This document shows, in pieces, positions 14,997-18,804 of a stretch of DNA of 18,804 bases. The DNA lies in contig CAJGDU010000009.1 in assembly GCA_904502175.1 (NCBI GenBank), forward strand, positions 1 through 18,804, read 5' to 3'. Made by a program: the position numbers and the translations under genes. This DNA is from Clostridiaceae bacterium. GTDB lineage: Bacteria > Bacillota > Clostridia > Oscillospirales > Acutalibacteraceae. The number at the start of each line of letters is the position of its first letter. Position 1 is the stretch's first letter. The notes beneath the pieces are model-generated. The model searched no databases. It worked only from the letters and a program-made list of their open reading frames with translations, and was not told where the DNA came from.

Positions 14997-15959
14997 TTAC
15001 GCGCCGAGCGCGGTGAGGATCTGGTTGGCGATATACTTGTGGCCCGCCAGCGTCGGATGGGGGTCCCAGCCGCCTTTGTGAAGGGCAGGAACGCCGCTCA
15101 GCATGTCGTTGACGGTGTTGGAGATGACCTCCGGGTTCGGGACGTCGACGAAGACGTAATCGTGGACGCCGTCACCGGCATAGGACCGCATAACGCTGTT
15201 CATGTTGTTATACAGGAAGTTCAAAAGCTGGCCGGCATAGATCATGGAGCCGTCCGGGATGGTCCAGTCTTTGAACGGGTTGTAGACGCCGACGCAGACC
15301 AGTGTGGAGCCCGGTTTCATCAGACGGTAGAGGTCTTTGATGATGGGATCGAAATTCTGCTGGAAGTTGAACAGGGTATCCTGAATACCCATCTGGAGTT
15401 CATAGAGGTAACGGGGGCTGTTCATGACGCGGCCGATGGGGTCGTTGGTGGTCATGGAGAAGTCTGTATAGGCGCCCATGACGGTGAGCCAGGTGTCGTT
15501 GAAACCGACTTCCAGCATGACGATGTCCGCATTACCGATTTTCTTCTGCATGGATGCGCGCTGGCTCTTCATCTTTTCCAGATTGTAGTTCTCGTTGCCG
15601 GACAGGGACCCGATGAAGTTCTGGGTGACGAAGTCGCCTTCGTAGTCGTTCTCCAGGAACACGCGGATCTCCTTGGTGCGGAACCCGGGAGAAACATAGG
15701 GCTTGTAACTGGAAATTTTCAGCTTTTTGGCAACCAGGTCGCCAAAGGAGCCTTCGATGCGCTTGTTCTGCAGGCAGTACTTGCCATAGCGGTCATAGTC
15801 CGGAAGACTGAAGCCGGCGCCGATGGAGTCGCCGAGCAGGACCATACTGGTATACTCTCTGCCGTTGCGGGTATAAGCAAAGGCGGAAACCGCGACCGTG
15901 GAGATGATCATCATCATGGCCAGCAGGATCGCAAAAACCTTTTTGGTAGCTTTCTTCAT
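14997..15959 (-). CDS. Secreted SGNH/GDSL-type hydrolase, paralogue 2
   Basis: From ATG 15959 the protein has 320 residues with a signal peptide (KKVFAILLAMMMIISTVAV, cleavage near AFA). Block I is LLGDSIGAGFSLPDYD with Ser45. Block III is EVGFNDTW, with the oxyanion Asn154. Block V is WDPHPTLAGH, with Asp299 and His301. It thus has a complete set of likely active residues, unlike its paralogue at 11420-12463. Expected activity is ester hydrolysis or deacetylation of an extracellular substrate, such as acylated glycan or lipid. The frame extends to ATG 16004, but ATG 15959 has AAAGGGGA upstream and leaves a normal signal peptide. It is transcribed alone and ends in a strong terminator. Confidence 0.9.
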   Translation of the reverse strand: MKKATKKVFAILLAMMMIISTVAVSAFAYTRNGREYTSMVLLGDSIGAGFSLPDYDRYGKYCLQNKRIEGSFGDLVAKKLKISSYKPYVSPGFRTKEIRVFLENDYEGDFVTQNFIGSLSGNENYNLEKMKSQRASMQKKIGNADIVMLEVGFNDTWLTVMGAYTDFSMTTNDPIGRVMNSPRYLYELQMGIQDTLFNFQQNFDPIIKDLYRLMKPGSTLVCVGVYNPFKDWTIPDGSMIYAGQLLNFLYNNMNSVMRSYAGDGVHDYVFVDVPNPEVISNTVNDMLSGVPALHKGGWDPHPTLAGHKYIANQILTALGA

Positions 15960-16069
15960 GGAAGCGTCCCCTTTCTCGAATGATTTCTCATTTGTGTGAT
16001 ACATACATTACTGTAATACTATACCCTATTATTCACAAAAAATCCATATTTATTTTTCTGACAGAACTA
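15960..16069 (-). promoter_or_regulatory. Region with the presumed SGNH paralogue 2 promoter
   Basis: This AT-rich gap holds a minus-strand TATAGT (16018-16023 region) as the best -10 candidate, without a good -35; TTGTGA-18-TACAGT is an alternative. No clear terminator for the upstream CarB-DapF gene is seen. Confidence 0.35.
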
Positions 16070-16915
16070 TCAGTACTGGTACATCCCCTTAAAGACCAGG
16101 GCCGTATCGCCGGACAGCGTGACCCGTTCGTCGGTGTAATTGACGAGGAGGTCGCCGCCGGGCAGTTTGACCGTAATGTCCTCTCCCTTGCGGCAGTAGC
16201 CGTTCTCACAGGCCGCGACGACCGCGGCGCAGGCGCCGGTCCCGCAGGCCATGGTCTCCCCGTTGCCCCGCTCATAGACCCGCACCTTCAGGGTGGCGTC
16301 GTTGACGACCCGGACGAACTCGGTATTGATGCGGTCCGGGAAAATGGGGTTGTTCTCGAACTGGGGTCCGATGACCTTGAGGTCGATGGGGTCGACCCGG
16401 TCGCAGAAGACCACACAGTGGGGGTTGCCGATGGAGCAGCAGGTGATGCAGTATGCCTCATCCCCGATGAAGATGGCCTTGTTCAGGATGCGGTCATCGT
16501 CCAGGGTGGTCGGCAGAGACGCGGCAGACAGGTCCGCCGGTCCCATGTTCACTTCCACATAGTTGACCCTTCCGTCCCGTGTGAAGAGATGCATGGACTT
16601 CACCCCGGCGGCAGTCTCCACGGTCATGTCCTCGGAGAAGACATAGCCGTTGTCGAAGAGGTACTTGGCGACGGACCGGATGCTGTTGCCGGCCATCTTC
16701 CCCTCCGTGCCGTCCCGGTTGAAGATGCGCATCTTCGCGTCGGCGATGTCGGAGGACTCGATGAGGACCATGCCGTCGGCGCCGATGCCGTAGTGACGGT
16801 CGCACATCGCCAGAGCGAGGGACTCGGGACAGGTGATCTCGTCATGGAAGTTTTCAATGAAGATGTAGTCGTCTCCCGTGGCCTGCATTTTGGAGAACTC
16901 CAGCACCTGCTTCAT
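16070..16915 (-). other. dapF: Diaminopimelate epimerase (DapF) domain within the CarB fusion
   Basis: Residues 630-910 of the fusion (281 residues, normal DapF length) show CDRHYGIGADGMVLI, ADAKMRIFNRDGTEG, IGNPHCVVF, INTEFV and ERGNGETMACGTGACAA. DapF converts LL- to meso-diaminopimelate for lysine and peptidoglycan. The second catalytic cysteine is present (Cys853 in ACGTG). The first, normally in MCGNGxRC, is replaced: the sequence is KMAGNSIRS, with Ala704 at the cysteine position and Ser in place of the later Cys. The usual N-terminal GND is GDD. Classical two-cysteine epimerisation is therefore doubtful, though a variant mechanism or another role is possible. Confidence 0.88.
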
Positions 16916-18804
16916 GTGGCGCATGTGGTTGATGTCCACGAGTTCCGTGTTCTGCTGGCTGAAGCGGGAGGCGATGATATCGGCCGTGGCCATGGCGGTG
17001 TCGAGGGACGTAAAGCAGGGCAGTCCCAGGAGCAGCGCCTTGCGGCTGAGGGCGATGTAATCGCGGACGGAGTCGTCCATGAGGGCGCCGGTGTAGACGA
17101 GGAAGCTGATGTTCCCCTCTTCCATGAGACGGAAGATCTGTTCCCGGTTCTTCTCCCCGATGTCCGGACCCAGGTCCACGACGTCGGTGCCGAGGTGGGC
17201 GATGTGCTCCGCGGTCTCAGAGGTGGCGTAGATGCGGAACCCGAGGTCGTCGAGCTTCTTCGCGAGAGAGACGCATTCGAGGTTGTCATATTTGTCGACG
17301 GCGATGAACACGCCGACCTCTCCCCCGTACGTCGGGACTTTGATTTTTCTCCCCGCCGCGGTCAGGCCCTTGAAGAGCGCTTCGTTCAGGTTCTTGCCGA
17401 CGCCGAGCACTTCCCCGGTGGACTTCATTTCCGGACCGAGGTAAGAGTTGGCGTCCATGAGTTTCTCGAAGGAGAACACCGGGACCTTGACGGCCACATA
17501 GGGCGGCGTCCGGTAGAGGCCGGTGCCGTACCCCAGCTTCTTCAGGGGCTCGCCCAGCATGACCCGGCTCGCCAGTTCCACCATGGGAACACCGGTGACT
17601 TTGGAGATGTAGGGGACCGTCCGGGAGGCCCGGGGGTTCACCTCAATGACATAGAGCTCGTTCTGATAGATGAGGTACTGGATGTTGACGAGGCCCTTGG
17701 TGCCGAGGTCCAGAGCCAGCTTTTCCGACGTGTCGACGATGGTGTTCATCATCTTGTCGTTGAGGCCGTAGGGCGGATAGACCGCGATGGAGTCGCCGCT
17801 GTGGACACCGGCCCGCTCCACGTGCTGCATGACGCCCGGGATGAGGATGTCGGTGCCGTCGGATATGACGTCCACTTCCAGTTCGGTGCCCTTCATGTAT
17901 TTGTCCACCAGGACCGGGTTGTCGATGCCCTGGCTCAGAATCTTGTCCATGTAGATCTCCACTTCGTTGTCGTCGTGGACGATCTTCATGTTCTGGCCGC
18001 CGATGACGTAGGACGGACGGAGCAGGACCGGATAGCCCAGCTTCCGTGCCGCGTGCAGGGCGCCCTCCAGTGTGTGGACGCCGGTGCCCTTCGGCCGCTT
18101 GATGTCATATTTCTCCAGCAGCGCGTCGAACCGTTCCCGGTCTTCCGCCGTGTCGATGGACTGCGCGGAAGTGCCGAGAATGGGGATGTCGTTGGCGTCG
18201 AGGAACTTGGTGAGCGCGATGGCGGTCTGGCCGCCGAAGGCCACGACGACCCCCACGGGGTTCTCCACTTTGATGATGTTCATGACATCTTCCGGGGTGA
18301 GCGGCTCGAAGTAGAGCCGGTCGGCCGTGTCGTAGTCGGTGGAGACCGTCTCGGGGTTGTTGTTGACGATGACCACGTCATAGCCCAGCTCTTTCAGGGT
18401 CCAGACACAGTGGACCGAGGAGTAGTCGAATTCGATGCCCTGTCCGATGCGGATGGGGCCGGACCCGAGGACCATGATGGTGGGTTTGCCGGAGCGCTGG
18501 AAACTGCGGGACTCGCAGTGTTTGTCATAAGTCGAATAAAAGTACGGTGTGGTGGCCGCGAACTCGGCGGCACAGGTGTCGACCATCTTGTAGACCATGT
18601 CTCTCGGTCTGATGCCGGCCACCTTCAGTTTGGGCGCGCCGGACAGATCGCAGAGCGCGTCGTCGGGATAGCCGAGGAGTTTCCCCTCGTCGTAGAGTTC
18701 CTGATTCAGGCCGTCCACGAGACGGGACTCGAACTCCACCAGGCGGAGGAGTTTATAGAGATACCAGCGGTCGATCTTCGTGATCTCAAAGATCTCATCC
18801 ACGG
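16070..18804 (-). CDS. carB: Carbamoyl-phosphate synthase large subunit fused to diaminopimelate epimerase domain (5' end off window)
   Basis: The frame is open from the window edge to TGA at 16070-16072, about 911 residues. Residues 1-629 (Val at 18802 taken as 1) are the C-terminal part of CarB: end of the oligomerisation domain (EIFEITKIDRW), the second ATP-grasp unit starting VLGSGPIRIGQGIEFDYSS, with NNNPETVSTDYDTADRLYF, AFGGQTAI and VIEVNPRASRTVPYISK, and an MGS-like regulatory domain from about 490 (GVFIAVDKYDN to LPCFTSLDTA). CarB makes carbamoyl phosphate for pyrimidines and arginine, normally ending there at about 1,070 residues. Here it runs on without a stop through ELVDINHMR into a DapF domain. 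About 440 N-terminal CarB residues are missing from the window. No ribosome site is seen at the junction, so a single fused polypeptide is likely. Confidence 0.93.
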   Translation of the reverse strand, partial: VDEIFEITKIDRWYLYKLLRLVEFESRLVDGLNQELYDEGKLLGYPDDALCDLSGAPKLKVAGIRPRDMVYKMVDTCAAEFAATTPYFYSTYDKHCESRSFQRSGKPTIMVLGSGPIRIGQGIEFDYSSVHCVWTLKELGYDVVIVNNNPETVSTDYDTADRLYFEPLTPEDVMNIIKVENPVGVVVAFGGQTAIALTKFLDANDIPILGTSAQSIDTAEDRERFDALLEKYDIKRPKGTGVHTLEGALHAARKLGYPVLLRPSYVIGGQNMKIVHDDNEVEIYMDKILSQGIDNPVLVDKYMKGTELEVDVISDGTDILIPGVMQHVERAGVHSGDSIAVYPPYGLNDKMMNTIVDTSEKLALDLGTKGLVNIQYLIYQNELYVIEVNPRASRTVPYISKVTGVPMVELASRVMLGEPLKKLGYGTGLYRTPPYVAVKVPVFSFEKLMDANSYLGPEMKSTGEVLGVGKNLNEALFKGLTAAGRKIKVPTYGGEVGVFIAVDKYDNLECVSLAKKLDDLGFRIYATSETAEHIAHLGTDVVDLGPDIGEKNREQIFRLMEEGNISFLVYTGALMDDSVRDYIALSRKALLLGLPCFTSLDTAMATADIIASRFSQQNTELVDINHMRHMKQVLEFSKMQATGDDYIFIENFHDEITCPESLALAMCDRHYGIGADGMVLIESSDIADAKMRIFNRDGTEGKMAGNSIRSVAKYLFDNGYVFSEDMTVETAAGVKSMHLFTRDGRVNYVEVNMGPADLSAASLPTTLDDDRILNKAIFIGDEAYCITCCSIGNPHCVVFCDRVDPIDLKVIGPQFENNPIFPDRINTEFVRVVNDATLKVRVYERGNGETMACGTGACAAVVAACENGYCRKGEDITVKLPGGDLLVNYTDERVTLSGDTALVFKGMYQY

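Noticed and set aside
15039..15983. 314-codon plus-strand frame opposite SGNH paralogue 2
   Set aside because: Shadow frame; the minus-strand gene has a signal peptide and SGNH motifs.
16058..16073. Palindrome CTGACAG-AA-CTATCAG over the CarB-DapF stop codon as a terminator
   Set aside because: The loop is too tight, the stem is short and no T-run follows on the coding strand.
16880..16950. CarB-DapF fusion as a sequencing or assembly artefact
   Set aside because: Both domains keep good family sequence right up to the junction in one frame, with a natural linker and no sign of a frameshift; only reads can settle it.

Overview
The window looks like a chromosomal segment of a GC-rich, Gram-positive, low-oxygen bacterium, most likely a Clostridia-type Firmicute from gut or rumen. 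The reasons are strong AGGAGG-type ribosome binding sites, sigma-A type promoters often with a TGnTATAAT extended -10, Sec and lipoprotein signal peptides, a DUF1848 protein, a beta-glucosidase with the reversed GH3 domain order, and a CarB-DapF fusion. This is inference from gene content; no rRNA or other phylogenetic marker is present. I see no phage, transposon, CRISPR or tRNA.

Left part (1-6272, all minus strand): a truncated secreted GH3 beta-glucosidase; purC (SAICAR synthetase) with its own promoter and terminator; a DUF1848 protein carrying a radical-SAM-like CX3CX2C cluster; a Gfo/Idh/MocA oxidoreductase in tandem with a small lipoprotein; and a HAD-family phosphatase whose likely start is a TTG. 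The HAD gene is divergent from glgA (glycogen synthase, plus strand), with nearly touching promoters.

Middle part (6414-11305): glgA converges on an alpha/beta hydrolase gene through a bidirectional terminator. The hydrolase is divergent from a two-domain flavin-reductase-like protein, which in turn converges on a MATE transporter through a second bidirectional terminator.

Right part (11420-18804, minus strand): a two-gene operon of a secreted protein of unknown function and a secreted SGNH hydrolase; an AT-rich, hairpin-rich intergenic region of about 350 bases; a FAD-dependent oxidoreductase; a second secreted SGNH hydrolase paralogous to the first; and the 3' part of a carbamoyl-phosphate synthase large subunit gene fused in frame to a diaminopimelate epimerase domain.

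The genes cover purine, pyrimidine/arginine and lysine/peptidoglycan biosynthesis, glycogen storage, beta-glucoside breakdown and envelope or secreted functions; they do not form one pathway. The points most worth a second look are the CarB-DapF fusion with a missing catalytic cysteine, the two SGNH paralogues with swapped Asn/Asp at two key sites, the structured region at 13190-13543, and the repeated terminator-promoter junctions.
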